Below, one piece after another: positions 54,150-62,402 of a DNA stretch of 64,000 bases. The DNA is taken from contig NZ_AUEW01000012.1 in the NCBI RefSeq assembly GCF_000426185.1, forward strand, positions 62,001 through 126,000, read 5' to 3'. Origin of the DNA: Cellulomonas sp. URHD0024. GTDB taxonomy: Bacteria > Actinomycetota > Actinomycetes > Actinomycetales > Cellulomonadaceae. The position numbers were made by a program, and so were the translations under genes. The notes beneath the pieces were generated by a model. That model was given only the letters and a program-made list of their open reading frames with translations, ran no database searches and was not told where the DNA came from. Within the stretch, counting starts at the first letter, position 1; each line of letters starts with the position of its first letter.

Positions 54150-55828
54150 GGCGTGCCCTCTCGGTCTTCTCGTGTGGGCCCAGGTGACGGTGCGAGCGTC
54201 GCAGCGAGCACCCGGTCCAGCTCGGGCTGCAGCCCGACGTCGTCGCCGCGCGCCAGTCCGGCAGCGGTCACCACTGTACGGCCGGCGTGGTCGTCGCGGC
54301 CCGGCACGAACCGCATCCAGACCCGTCGACGCGGCGCGAACAGGGAGGTCGCGAGCCCGGCGAACGCCATCAGCGCGAACACCAGGATGTAGACGAGCGC
54401 GGGGTCGTGGCGCAGGTCGAGCGCGACGAACCGCTTGAGCCCGTTGAACGTGAGGGTCCCGAGGCCGTCGGGCAGCTCGACGGTCTCACCGGGCTTCACG
54501 ACGAGGACCACCGGATCGCCCTCGGCATCCTCGAGCTGCGTCATCCGAGCCTCGTCGAGCTCGTAGACGTTCTGCGGGACGCCCGCGTCGAGCCCGAGGT
54601 TCCCCTCCCAGACGTTCAGCACGAGGACCGGGTCGTTCGGCTCGGGGAACTGCGAGACGTAGGCCGGGCCGCGCGGGGTCTGCACCGTCTTCTTCGTCGG
54701 CAGCAGGAACCCGATCAGCCCGATCTGCTTGTCCCGGTCCTCGACGTTCGCCACCTTCACCACGCCCTTGGACGTGTAGACCTGGTCCTGCGGGAGGAAC
54801 GGCGTGACGCCCCCGGCGACCACCTTCCCCGAGGCGTCCCGGATCGTCAGGTCGGGTGCGTAGCCGTTGCCCTGCAGGTAGACCTTGGCACCGCCCGCGT
54901 CGAGCGGGTGGTTGACCTTGATCGTCTTGGCCTCCGGCTCGCCGCCCGGCTCGGTCAGCGTCACGTGGGCGGTGAAGTCGCGCGACGCGAGCGTGTCCGG
55001 GTCGAACCGGGACTCGAAGTCGTCGAGCTTCAGCGTGAACGGGACCAGGCTGGTCGGTGCGAACGCGGTGCCGCGCTCGAACGTGTCGTAGGAGCCCTGC
55101 GAGTTGGCGAACCCACGGCCCTGCACCACGATCATCTGCCCGCGGTAGTGCAGCACCTGGCCGGTCGCCACGGAGATGAGCAGCCCGACGAGGGCCAGGT
55201 GGAACACCAGGTTGCCGGTCTCGCGCAGGTAGCCACGCTCCCCCGCGACCGACCACGTGCCGTCGCCCTCGTCGCGCGCCTCGACCCGGTACGTGGGGAC
55301 GAAGGGCAGCAGACGCCAGCCGCGCCGCAGCACGCTCGTCGCCGTCTGCGCGAGCTCTTCGGGGGTTTCGTCGGACAGACCGTCGCCCTGTGCCGGGAAC
55401 CGGCCGAACCGTCGCGGCGCACGCGGCGGCCGACCCCGCACACCCGCCAGGTGCACCTTGGTCCGGGGCAGGATGCAGCCGACCAGCGAGACGAACAGCA
55501 GCAGGTAGATCGCGCTGAACCAGACCGACGAGTACACGTTGAAGGCGCCGATGCGGTCCAGCAGGGGCCCGAGCGTCGGGTGCGCGGTCAGGTACGTGAC
55601 CACCCGCTCAGGATGCTGGGCGCGCTGCGGCCAGACCGTGCCGGGCACCGCGGCGACCGCGAGCAGCATGAGCAGAAGGAGGGCGACGCGCATGCTCGTG
55701 AGCTGCCGCCACGCCCACCGCAGCCAGCCGGTCGGGCCGATTCCCTGGACGACGGGCTTGGGGCCCTCCGGGCCGTCCGCCGGCTCGGTGAAGACGTCCG
55801 AGATGCCTTCGGGGCGGTACTGGCTCAT
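54146..55828 (-). CDS. resB: Cytochrome c biogenesis protein ResB
   Basis: A 560-residue ResB-family membrane protein. Helices flank a large external domain; the family phrases FNVYSSVWFSAIYLLLFVSLVGC, GYLRETGNLVFHLALVGLLISV and GSYDTFERGTAF are visible. Handles heme with CcsB. ATG one base after the ccdA stop (TGAC-ATG). The upstream open frame to 56281 is not part of the protein. Confidence 0.92.
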   Translation of the reverse strand: MSQYRPEGISDVFTEPADGPEGPKPVVQGIGPTGWLRWAWRQLTSMRVALLLLMLLAVAAVPGTVWPQRAQHPERVVTYLTAHPTLGPLLDRIGAFNVYSSVWFSAIYLLLFVSLVGCILPRTKVHLAGVRGRPPRAPRRFGRFPAQGDGLSDETPEELAQTATSVLRRGWRLLPFVPTYRVEARDEGDGTWSVAGERGYLRETGNLVFHLALVGLLISVATGQVLHYRGQMIVVQGRGFANSQGSYDTFERGTAFAPTSLVPFTLKLDDFESRFDPDTLASRDFTAHVTLTEPGGEPEAKTIKVNHPLDAGGAKVYLQGNGYAPDLTIRDASGKVVAGGVTPFLPQDQVYTSKGVVKVANVEDRDKQIGLIGFLLPTKKTVQTPRGPAYVSQFPEPNDPVLVLNVWEGNLGLDAGVPQNVYELDEARMTQLEDAEGDPVVLVVKPGETVELPDGLGTLTFNGLKRFVALDLRHDPALVYILVFALMAFAGLATSLFAPRRRVWMRFVPGRDDHAGRTVVTAAGLARGDDVGLQPELDRVLAATLAPSPGPTREDREGTP

Positions 55829-55829
55829 G

Positions 55830-56645
55830 TCAGACCACCGGCACGAACGGGTCGTCGCCCTGGACGAGCCCCTGCATCCAGGCGGCCCACTGGCCCCAGA
55901 CGCCGGTGACCAGCGCGAGACCGAGGACGATGAGCATCCCGCCGCCGAACCGCATGATCGCGAGCCGGTGCCGCCGCAGGAACGCGAGGGCCTTGGCGCT
56001 GCGCTCGACGCTGAACGCCACGATGAGGAAGGGCAGGCCGAGGCCCAGGCAGAAGGCGACGGCCAGGATGCCTCCGCGGCCGGCGGTCCCGCCGTCGAGC
56101 GACAGCGCGATGATCGCGGCGAGCGTCGGGCCGATGCAGGGCGCCCAGCCGAGCCCGAACGTGATGCCGAGCAACGGCGCACCCCACAGACCGGCGCGCG
56201 GAGCGAGATGCATCCGGCGCTCGTTCTGCAGGAACGGCACGAACCCGAGGAACGCGAGGCCCATGACGATGACGACGACACCCAGGACCCGCATGAGGAC
56301 GTCCTGGTACTCCAGCAGCACCCCGCCCAGCGAGCCCGCCAGGACGCCGAACGCCAGGTAGACGACCGTGAACCCGGCGACGAAGAGCGACACGCCGAGC
56401 ATCAGGCGGCTGCGTTGCGGCTTCGGCGCGAGCGTGCCGATCGGCCTGGTGCCCCCTACGAGCACAGCGCTCCCGGAGCCCGTCATCCCGCCCAGGTAGC
56501 CCAGGTAGGCGGGCACGAGCGGCAGGACGCAGGGCGACGCGAACGAGACCAGCCCGGCGAGCAGCGCAATCGGGACGGCCAGCAGCAACGACCCGGAGAT
56601 GATGGCCTGGCCGAAGGCATCACCGGCGCTCGCGACGATGCTCAC
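55830..56645 (-). CDS. ccdA: Cytochrome c biogenesis protein CcdA
   Basis: A 271-residue six-helix thiol transporter. The two catalytic cysteines are in FASPCVLPLVPAYLGYL and GLGWAPCIGP. It passes electrons from cytosolic thioredoxin across the membrane to reduce apocytochrome c thiols, via the TlpA-type protein encoded upstream. GTG start overlaps the tlpA stop (GTGA). Confidence 0.93.
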   Translation of the reverse strand: MSIVASAGDAFGQAIISGSLLLAVPIALLAGLVSFASPCVLPLVPAYLGYLGGMTGSGSAVLVGGTRPIGTLAPKPQRSRLMLGVSLFVAGFTVVYLAFGVLAGSLGGVLLEYQDVLMRVLGVVVIVMGLAFLGFVPFLQNERRMHLAPRAGLWGAPLLGITFGLGWAPCIGPTLAAIIALSLDGGTAGRGGILAVAFCLGLGLPFLIVAFSVERSAKALAFLRRHRLAIMRFGGGMLIVLGLALVTGVWGQWAAWMQGLVQGDDPFVPVV

Positions 56646-57256
56646 GACGCCGGTGTCGGGGCCGGCGTCGTGGACGTCTCGTCGAGCAGCTCGTCGAGCG
56701 TCGAACGCAGCGTCGACGGGTCCACGACGCCGAGCAGGCGCGCGGCCACGCGGCCGCTGCGGTCGAGCACGATCGTCGTCGGCACCGCGTTGATCGGCAC
56801 GATGCCCTCGAGCGCCGCGGTCGCCGAGCCGTCGGCGTCGTCGATGCTCGGGTACGGCACGTCGAACTTCGTCTGGAACGACTGCGCGTCGCCGGCGTCG
56901 TCCGTGTGGTTGATGCCCAGGAGGTGCACACCCTGGTCGGCGTAGTCGTTCGCGGCCGCCACCAGGTCCGGCGCCTCGGCGCGGCACGGCGGGCAGTTGG
57001 CGTACCAGGTGTTCAGGACGACGACGTCACCGCGCCAGCCCGACACGTCCTGCGCCGTGCCCTCGTAGTCGGTGCCCGCGAGCTCGACCGGCCCCGAGCG
57101 GTCGCCGACCGCCCAGGTGCGGGCGCTGCCGTCGTTGGAGACGTAACCCTGCTGCGCGACGTCGTTGCTGCTGGCCGGCTGGCCGCAGCCGGCGAGCAGC
57201 AACGCTCCGGCCGCGAGCATGCCCGTCGTGAGCACCGCCACGAGCCGTCCGCGCAC
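56642..57256 (-). CDS. TlpA/ResA-like thioredoxin, lipoprotein
   Basis: A 204-residue lipoprotein (signal to LLLAGCGQ) with a thioredoxin-like domain; the redox site is WYANCPPCRAE (CxxC, residue about 96) and PTTIVLDRSGR carries the cis-proline region. Reduces cytochrome c or other external disulfides. GTG start is one base after the histidine phosphatase stop and three bases after, in effect coupled. Start chosen for the signal peptide, not the longer frame to 57337. Confidence 0.9.
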   Translation of the reverse strand: MRGRLVAVLTTGMLAAGALLLAGCGQPASSNDVAQQGYVSNDGSARTWAVGDRSGPVELAGTDYEGTAQDVSGWRGDVVVLNTWYANCPPCRAEAPDLVAAANDYADQGVHLLGINHTDDAGDAQSFQTKFDVPYPSIDDADGSATAALEGIVPINAVPTTIVLDRSGRVAARLLGVVDPSTLRSTLDELLDETSTTPAPTPAS

Positions 57257-57257
57257 G

Positions 57258-57965
57258 TCAGGCCCCCGCGACGGTCTTGGTCCCGGGCAGCAGCGCCGCA
57301 GCCGGCTCGCTGTAGCCGATGCCGACCAGGGTGTCACCCTCGTAGCGCAGGCTGGTCAGGGACGCGACGGAGCACTGGCGTCGGCGCGGGTCGTGCCAGA
57401 GGCGACGGTTCTCGAGGGCCAGGCGGGTGACCCAGACCGGCAGCTGGTGGCTGACGAGCACGGCCTCGTGACCCCGCGCGAGCACCAGGGCGTCCGCGAC
57501 GGCGGCGAGCATCCGCTCGACCTGCTCGGTGTACGGCTCGCCCCAGGACGGGCGGAACGGGTTGCGCAGGTACGGCCAGTGCTCGGGGTGCCGCAGAGAC
57601 CCGTCGCCGACACCGAACTTGAGGCCCTCGAAGTGGTTGCCCGCCTCGATGATGCGCGGCTCGGTGGCGATCTCGAGGCCGAACGCGGCCGCGATGGGCG
57701 TGGCGGTCTCCTGCGCGCGCTGCAGCGGGGACGCGATCACGGCGACGACGTCGCGGCGGGCCGGCGGGGCCGACACCTGCGTGTCACGGACCCGACGCTC
57801 ACCACCGGGAGCGCCCGACGACGTGCCCCCCAGGTGGTCGGCGACCGTCTGAGCCATGGCGGCGCCGCGCTCGGACAGGTGGTATCCCGGCAGTCGGCCG
57901 TAGAGCACGCCCGCGGGGTTGTGCACCTCGCCGTGCCGCATCAGGTGGATCGTGGTGGCGACCAT
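57258..57965 (-). CDS. Histidine phosphatase family protein
   Basis: A 235-residue phosphoglycerate-mutase-like phosphatase. The catalytic motif LMRHGEVHNP is at the N-terminus, with a second histidine in AVLVSHQLPVWVTRLAL and ERAQET in the middle. Substrate unknown. It heads the tlpA-ccdA-resB-ccsB operon, as in mycobacteria (Rv0525). ATG at 57965. Confidence 0.92.
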   Translation of the reverse strand: MVATTIHLMRHGEVHNPAGVLYGRLPGYHLSERGAAMAQTVADHLGGTSSGAPGGERRVRDTQVSAPPARRDVVAVIASPLQRAQETATPIAAAFGLEIATEPRIIEAGNHFEGLKFGVGDGSLRHPEHWPYLRNPFRPSWGEPYTEQVERMLAAVADALVLARGHEAVLVSHQLPVWVTRLALENRRLWHDPRRRQCSVASLTSLRYEGDTLVGIGYSEPAAALLPGTKTVAGA

Positions 57966-57995
57966 GGGGTCAGTCTCGCAAACAGACCTGTGCGC

Positions 57996-58511
57996 TCAGC
58001 ACGCGTCGGGCTCTGCCTCGACGTGACACGCGCCACCCGTGAGGTGGACACGGACCGTCTCCATGGCATCTCCGAGCGCCGCGAACTGCTCCGGGGTGAG
58101 CACGTCGACCAGGTGGTCGCGCACCGACTGCACGTGTCCGGGCGCCGCCGCGACCAGCGTCTCCCAGCCCTTGTCGGTCATCGTCGCGTTCACGCCACGG
58201 GCGTCGGACTCGCAGGGCACGCGAGCGACGAGGCCCGACTCCTCCATGCGGCGGACCGTGTGCGTCAGCCGGCTGCGCGAGTGAGCGACGTTGTCGGCGA
58301 GCTGCGCCATGCGCAGGGTCCTGGCGGGGGCCTCGGACAGGCGGACCAGCACCTCGTACTCGTGCGTGGACAACCCGGACTTGGCGTCGAGCTCGTGCTC
58401 CAGGACGGCCAGGAGCCGCGCGACGCCCTGACGGAAGGAGCGCCAGGTCTGCTGCTGCTCGTCCGTCAGCCAGACGACGGTCTCGGCCGTGACCTCTGTG
58501 CTCGTGCTCAC
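57996..58511 (-). CDS. MarR-family transcriptional regulator
   Basis: A 171-residue MarR protein: winged-helix motif LSEAPARTLRMAQLADNVAHSRSRLTHTVRRMEESGLVARV. GTG start; 90 bases from the divergent yceI start, with palindromes between. MarR proteins bind as dimers to such sites and respond to oxidants or phenolics; it may control yceI and itself. It ends with an unusual C-terminal extension (VEAEPDAC) containing a cysteine. Confidence 0.9.
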   Translation of the reverse strand: MSTSTEVTAETVVWLTDEQQQTWRSFRQGVARLLAVLEHELDAKSGLSTHEYEVLVRLSEAPARTLRMAQLADNVAHSRSRLTHTVRRMEESGLVARVPCESDARGVNATMTDKGWETLVAAAPGHVQSVRDHLVDVLTPEQFAALGDAMETVRVHLTGGACHVEAEPDAC

Positions 58512-58544
58512 AACGCCCTCCGGGTTGCAGGTGGACTCCGAGTG

Positions 58545-58562
58545 TAGTACAACTTTGAACTA
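58545..58562. promoter_or_regulatory. Operator-like palindrome, MarR site 1
   Basis: TAGTACAACTTTGAACTA: arms TAGTACAA and TTGAACTA match at seven of eight positions with a two-base centre. It lies 34 bases upstream of the MarR start, next to site 2. Confidence 0.55.
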
Positions 58563-58570
58563 ACGGATTA

Positions 58571-58584
58571 GTTGATCGTTCAAC
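58571..58584. promoter_or_regulatory. Operator-like palindrome, MarR site 2
   Basis: GTTGATCGTTCAAC: perfect five-base arms GTTGA/TCAAC. Shares the TTGA/TCAA words of site 1. A third overlap, AACTAACGGATTAGTT (58558-58573), connects the two. Confidence 0.5.
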
Positions 58585-58601
58585 ATCTCGGAGGACATGC
58601 C

Positions 58602-59162
58602 ATGAGCACCACGACCACGACCGCACTCCCCACGGGCCTGACCACGGGCACCTGGACCATCGACGCCTCGCACACCGAGGCGACCTTCACCGTGCGGCAC
58701 GCCGGCATCTCGAAGGTCCGCGGCACCGTCGCGGTCACCGAGGGCACCATCACGGTCGGCGAGAACCTCGAGGCCACCTCCGTCTCGGTGACGCTCGACC
58801 CGTCCACGGTCTCGACCGGCGACGCGAACCGCGACGGCCACCTGAAGAGCGGCGACTTCTTCGACGTCGAGAAGTTCGGCCAGTGGACGTTCGTCTCCAC
58901 CGGCGTGCGCGAGGAGGGCAAGAAGCACGTCATCGTCGGCGACCTGACGATCCACGGCGAGACCCGTTCCGTCGAGCTCGACACCGAGTTCAACGGCACG
59001 GCGGTCGACCCGTTCGGCAACACGCGCGCGGGCTTCGAGGCCAGCGTCGTCATCTCCCGCAAGGACTTCGGCCTGACCTGGAACGCGGCCCTCGAGGCCG
59101 GCGGCGTCCTCGTCGGCGACAAGGTCACGATCGCGCTCGACGTGTCGGCCATCAAGAGCTGA
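58602..59162 (+). CDS. YceI-family protein
   Basis: A 186-residue beta-barrel protein of the YceI family: GTWTIDASHTEATFTVRHAGISKVRG, DPSTVSTGDANRDGHLKSGDFFDVEKF, and RAGFEASVVISRKDFGLTWNAAL. Binds isoprenoid-type ligands in its barrel in known members. No signal peptide is seen, so it is cytosolic here. ATG preceded by GGAGG-like site (cggaggac). Divergent from MarR and probably controlled by it; the gene ends at a bidirectional terminator. Confidence 0.93.
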   Translation: MSTTTTTALPTGLTTGTWTIDASHTEATFTVRHAGISKVRGTVAVTEGTITVGENLEATSVSVTLDPSTVSTGDANRDGHLKSGDFFDVEKFGQWTFVSTGVREEGKKHVIVGDLTIHGETRSVELDTEFNGTAVDPFGNTRAGFEASVVISRKDFGLTWNAALEAGGVLVGDKVTIALDVSAIKS

Positions 59163-59174
59163 CCTCCACCCTGC

Positions 59175-59220
59175 GCATGACGAGAGCCGGTGCCCTTCGA
59201 GGCACCGGCTCTCGTCATGC
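59175..59220. terminator. Bidirectional terminator hairpin
   Basis: A perfect 20-base stem (59175-59194 with 59201-59220) and a CTTCGA loop. It follows yceI (plus) and includes the last bases of rex (minus), so both transcripts can end here. No T-run; the stem is very stable. Confidence 0.7.
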
Positions 59221-59907
59221 CGAGTCCCCGGTACCGGCGCGGCGATGGTCGTGGAACGCCAGGATCTGCAGCTCGGAGGCCACGTCCACGGCCCGCAGGT
59301 CCACGTTCTCGGGAACCCGCAGCGCCCGGGGAGCGAACGTGAGGATGCCGACGACGCCCGCCCCGACGAGCGCGTCGCACACGGCCTGCGCGCTCGCCGC
59401 CGGGGTCGCGATGATGCCGATGGTCGCGTCGGTGGTGCGGACCAGGTCGGCCAGGCCCTCGGAGGGCTGCACGACGAGGCCCGCCACCGACGTGCCGACG
59501 ACGGCCGGGTCGGTATCCACCAGCCCGACGACCGCGAAGCCGCGCTCGGCGAACACCGAGTAGCTCGCCAGCGCGTGCCCCAGGTTGCCGATGCCGACGA
59601 TGACCACGCGGCGCTGCGTCTTGAGCCCGAGCACCACACCGATCTGCTCCGAGAGGTGCTCCACGTCGTACCCGACCCCGCGCCTGCCGTACGACCCGAG
59701 GAACGACAGGTCCTTGCGCAGCTGCGCCGGGGTGACGCCGGCCGCGTCGGCGAGCTCGTCGGACGACGTCGTCACGACACCCTCGAACCCCTGCAGCGCC
59801 CGCAGGTACCCGGGCAGCCGCGCGACGGTGGACGGCGGCACCTCGCGGGCCGGCCCGTTCGTGCGGACCCTCGGGGCTGCCCGAGGTCCCGTCCGTTGCG
59901 TGTCCAC
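59215..59907 (-). CDS. rex: Redox-sensing repressor Rex
   Basis: A 230-residue Rex protein. N-terminal winged helix (LSFLGSYGRRGVGYDVEHLSEQIG), NAD(H)-binding Rossmann motif IVGIGNLGHALASYSVF at about residue 105, then VGILTFAPRALRVP. It senses NADH/NAD+ and represses respiratory genes when NADH is high. GTG start chosen to give VDTQRTGPRAAPR; upstream sequence lacks family character. A CGACAGCATTGTCG palindrome (59919-59932) stands in the leader, just before a glutaredoxin gene. A candidate Rex site lies upstream of menJ. Confidence 0.95.
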   Translation of the reverse strand: MDTQRTGPRAAPRVRTNGPAREVPPSTVARLPGYLRALQGFEGVVTTSSDELADAAGVTPAQLRKDLSFLGSYGRRGVGYDVEHLSEQIGVVLGLKTQRRVVIVGIGNLGHALASYSVFAERGFAVVGLVDTDPAVVGTSVAGLVVQPSEGLADLVRTTDATIGIIATPAASAQAVCDALVGAGVVGILTFAPRALRVPENVDLRAVDVASELQILAFHDHRRAGTGDSA

Positions 59908-59957
59908 ATCGACCCCCGCGACAGCATTGTCGACCCGTCCGGGCCAGATCCTGACCG

Positions 59958-60242
59958 TCAGGGTAGGGGGCGGACCGCACCCCGGGTAAGAGCCCTTCTC
60001 AGACGCGCGGGATCGATCCGCCAGTAGCCCTGCTGGACACCGTCCACCTCCACGACCGGGACCAGCTCGCCGAGCTCGTCGGCGAGGTCCCTCCCGTCGT
60101 AGGGGCCGGCATCGATGTCGACCTCGGCCCAGTCCACGCCGGTCTCGTCGCACACCGCGCGAACCACCTCGCGGGCGTCGTCGCACAGGTGGCACCCTGC
60201 GCGGCCGTAGAGCAGAACTCGCTGCTGAACCCTGTTCGCCAT
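59958..60242 (-). CDS. Glutaredoxin-family (DUF836-like) protein
   Basis: A 94-residue glutaredoxin-like protein. The redox motif is RAGCHLCDDA (CxxC), and VPVVEVDG has the cis-proline. Matches DUF836/glutaredoxin-2-like proteins in actinomycetes (Rv0508 type). ATG at 60242. Located upstream of rex on the same strand with a 51-base gap, so possibly cotranscribed. Confidence 0.9.
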   Translation of the reverse strand: MANRVQQRVLLYGRAGCHLCDDAREVVRAVCDETGVDWAEVDIDAGPYDGRDLADELGELVPVVEVDGVQQGYWRIDPARLRRALTRGAVRPLP

Positions 60243-60304
60243 GTGTTCACGGTACCGACCGAGGACCTGCGCGCTCGGCCAGTCTGCGTCGTTACAGTGG
60301 AAGC

Positions 60305-61156
60305 GTGCGCCCGGCTGCCGTGAGTTCCCTCGCCCTGAACCCGGTCCCCCGGGCGCCCGGGGCAGGACCGGACGGACCTCGCACAGGCGCGTTCTTCGAC
60401 GTCGACAACACGATCATCCGCGGTGCCAGCTCGTTCCACCTGGCCAAGGGCCTGTACCTGCGCGGCTTCTTCCGCAAGCGGGACCTGTTCCGGTTCGGCC
60501 TGCACCAGCTCCGCTACCTCACGTTCGGCGAGAACAAGCAGCAGATCGACGAGGTCCGCCAGCGTGCTCTGGAGATCATGACCGGCCACTCCGTCGCCGA
60601 GGTCACCGCGATCGCCGAGGACGTCTACGACGAGGTCCTGCTGCTGCGCATCTACCCCGGCACCCAGCGACTGCTGGACGAGCACATCGCCGCCGGCCAC
60701 TCGGTCTGGCTGGTCACGGCGACGCCACGCGAGATCGGCGAGATCATCGCTCGCCGTCTGGGCGCGACCGGCGCGCTCGGCACCATCGCAGAGCACAAGG
60801 ACGGCTACTACACCGGCCGCCTGGTCGGTGACATGCTGCACGGTCGCGCCAAGGCGCAGGCGGTCCGCGCGATCGCGGAGGCCAACGGGATCGACCTGGC
60901 GCAGTCCTACGCCTACGGCGACTCGACCAACGACGTGCCGATCCTGTCCGAGGTCGGCTTCCCTTGCGCGATCAACCCGGACCGCCGTCTGCGTCGGCAC
61001 GCCGCCGAGGTGGGCTGGCCCGTCCGCGAGTTCCGGACCCGCCGCCGCAACGCGCGCCGCGGCACGACCGTGGTCAGCCTCGCGGGTCTCGCGTGGGCGT
61101 TCGGCCTGGTGGCCCGGACCGTCGTCCGGTCCTGGCGCGGGTCGCACGACGCATGA
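60305..61156 (+). CDS. HAD-IB family hydrolase (SerB1-like)
   Basis: A 283-residue HAD hydrolase. Motif I FFDVDNTIIRG (nucleophile in DVDNT), motif II TATP, motif IV YGDSTNDVPIL. The C-terminal hydrophobic segment (TVVSLAGLAWAFGLVARTV) could anchor it. Resembles Rv0505c and phosphoserine phosphatase-like proteins; the substrate is not certain. GTG start, no strong ribosome site. Divergent from the glutaredoxin gene. Confidence 0.9.
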   Translation: MRPAAVSSLALNPVPRAPGAGPDGPRTGAFFDVDNTIIRGASSFHLAKGLYLRGFFRKRDLFRFGLHQLRYLTFGENKQQIDEVRQRALEIMTGHSVAEVTAIAEDVYDEVLLLRIYPGTQRLLDEHIAAGHSVWLVTATPREIGEIIARRLGATGALGTIAEHKDGYYTGRLVGDMLHGRAKAQAVRAIAEANGIDLAQSYAYGDSTNDVPILSEVGFPCAINPDRRLRRHAAEVGWPVREFRTRRRNARRGTTVVSLAGLAWAFGLVARTVVRSWRGSHDA

Positions 61157-61677
61157 CCGTTCGCCCCGCACTCCCCTCCGACGTGCCGGCGCTCGCCGAC
61201 CTCGCCGCGCTGACGTTCCCGCTCGCCTGCCCGCCGGGCTCGACCGCCGAGGACCAGCGCGCCTTCGTCGACGCCGTGCTCTCCCCCGAGCGGTTCGCGT
61301 CCTACCTCGCCGCTCCGGATCGCGCCGTGCTCGTCGCCGACGACGGACCCGTGCTGATCGGCTACACGATGCTCGTGTTCTCGACGCCCACCGACCCCGA
61401 GGTGGTCGCGGCCCTGACCCTCGAACCGACCGTCGAGCTGTCGAAGTGCTACGTCCACCCGGACCACCACGGCGCCGGCCTCGCGCACGCGCTCATGGCG
61501 TCGTCCCTGGACGTTGCGCGCACGCGGGGGGCCGCCGGGATCTGGCTCGGGGTCAACCAGCAGAACGCTCGGGCCCGCGCGTTCTACGAACGGTCCGGCT
61601 TCGCCGTCGTCGGCACCAAGCACTTCACCGTGGGCACCCGCGTCGAGGACGACTACGTCCTCGAACGCCCCCTCTGA
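61153..61677 (+). CDS. GNAT-family N-acetyltransferase
   Basis: A 174-residue acetyltransferase. The acetyl-CoA loop is VHPDHHGAGLAHALM, preceded by ELSKCYV, and the last part LGVNQQNARARAFYERSGFAVVG is the usual motif B. Resembles ribosomal-protein or small-molecule acetyltransferases; substrate unknown. ATG overlaps the HAD-IB stop (ATGA), so the pair is an operon. Confidence 0.93.
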   Translation: MTVRPALPSDVPALADLAALTFPLACPPGSTAEDQRAFVDAVLSPERFASYLAAPDRAVLVADDGPVLIGYTMLVFSTPTDPEVVAALTLEPTVELSKCYVHPDHHGAGLAHALMASSLDVARTRGAAGIWLGVNQQNARARAFYERSGFAVVGTKHFTVGTRVEDDYVLERPL

Positions 61678-61694
61678 CGCCCCGGCGCAACAAA

Positions 61695-61720
61695 ACGGGC
61701 CCGGCGTCTGCCGAGCCCGT
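61695..61720 (-). terminator. Rho-independent terminator, minus strand
   Basis: ACGGGCCCGGC (61695-61705) with GCCGAGCCCGT (61710-61720), 11-base stem with one G-U, four-base loop. On the minus strand it is followed by GTTTTGTTG, a U-run, typical of an intrinsic terminator for the bS22 gene. On the plus strand it could also end the GNAT operon. Confidence 0.8.
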
Positions 61721-61758
61721 CGTGCTGCTCCCTCACGCCGAGCGGGCTCGGCGCGGGG

Positions 61759-61857
61759 TCACTTCTTGTTGCGGCGCTGGTGACGCGTCTTGCGAAGAAG
61801 CTTGCGGTGCTTCTTCTTGGCCATCCGCTTGCGGCGCTTCTTGATGACGGAACCCAT
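61759..61857 (-). CDS. Ribosomal protein bS22 (AURKAIP1/COX24 family)
   Basis: A 32-residue basic protein, translated directly: [20 protein letters not shown] then [12 protein letters not shown]. Identical in character to the small-subunit protein bS22 found on actinobacterial ribosomes. No gene of this size would be found by a length filter, but the sequence is diagnostic. Downstream of the excisionase-type HTH gene, as in mycobacteria (Rv0500B after Rv0500A). GGACCC-type site before the ATG; intrinsic terminator after. Confidence 0.93.
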   Translation of the reverse strand: MGSVIKKRRKRMAKKKHRKLLRKTRHQRRNKK

Positions 61858-62033
61858 GGGTCCTCACTTCATTTCCGAGTGGAGGCCCGGCGGACGGGCC
61901 GTGCCTGCTGGTGGTCGATCGATGCGCGCGCAATGCCGTTGGAACCGAGTCGCCCACGCACGGAGAAAGTCCGAGGCTCTACCTTACGCGATCTTCAGAG
62001 CCCTCCGCGACGCCCGTCCCGGACAGGACCGGT

Positions 62034-62258
62034 TCAGGAGCTCTTGCGGTCCTCGTCGGCGGCCGAGGTCTCGACCGGCAGCGACGTGGCCAGGTAGTGG
62101 TCGAGGGCGTCCTGCGGGACACGGAAGGACCGTCCCACGCGGACACCGGGCAGCTCGCCCGAGTGCAGCAGGCGGTAGACGGTCATCTTGGAGACGCGCA
62201 TGACCTCGGCGACCTCGAGCACGGTCAGGTACCGGGTGCGCGCCGGCTGCTCGCTCAT
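62034..62258 (-). CDS. Excisionase-type (MerR-like) helix-turn-helix protein
   Basis: A 74-residue DNA-binding protein: YLTVLEVAEVMRVSKMTVYRLLHSG then GVRVGRSFRVPQDALDHYL, the excisionase/BldC-like winged-helix fold. Start at the internal ATG (MSEQPARTR) with a GGAGA-type site; the frame extends to 62306. Conserved next to bS22 in actinomycetes, so a chromosomal regulator, not a phage excisionase. Target unknown. Confidence 0.9.
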   Translation of the reverse strand: MSEQPARTRYLTVLEVAEVMRVSKMTVYRLLHSGELPGVRVGRSFRVPQDALDHYLATSLPVETSAADEDRKSS

Positions 62259-62402
62259 GTGGTCGTGTCTCCTTCTCCGCCCCAGCGACGTGCGGGCTCC
62301 GCACATCCACCGGAGGATGCCCGGTCAGCGTAGTGGCGCGTGGGACTGAAGTGAAAGGGGTGACGGCTGGGACTCGCTCGTGCGGCCCAGTGGCGCGGGC
62401 GC

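Noticed and set aside
62034..62258. Phage excisionase marking a prophage
   Set aside because: No integrase or phage gene nearby and conserved chromosomal context with bS22.
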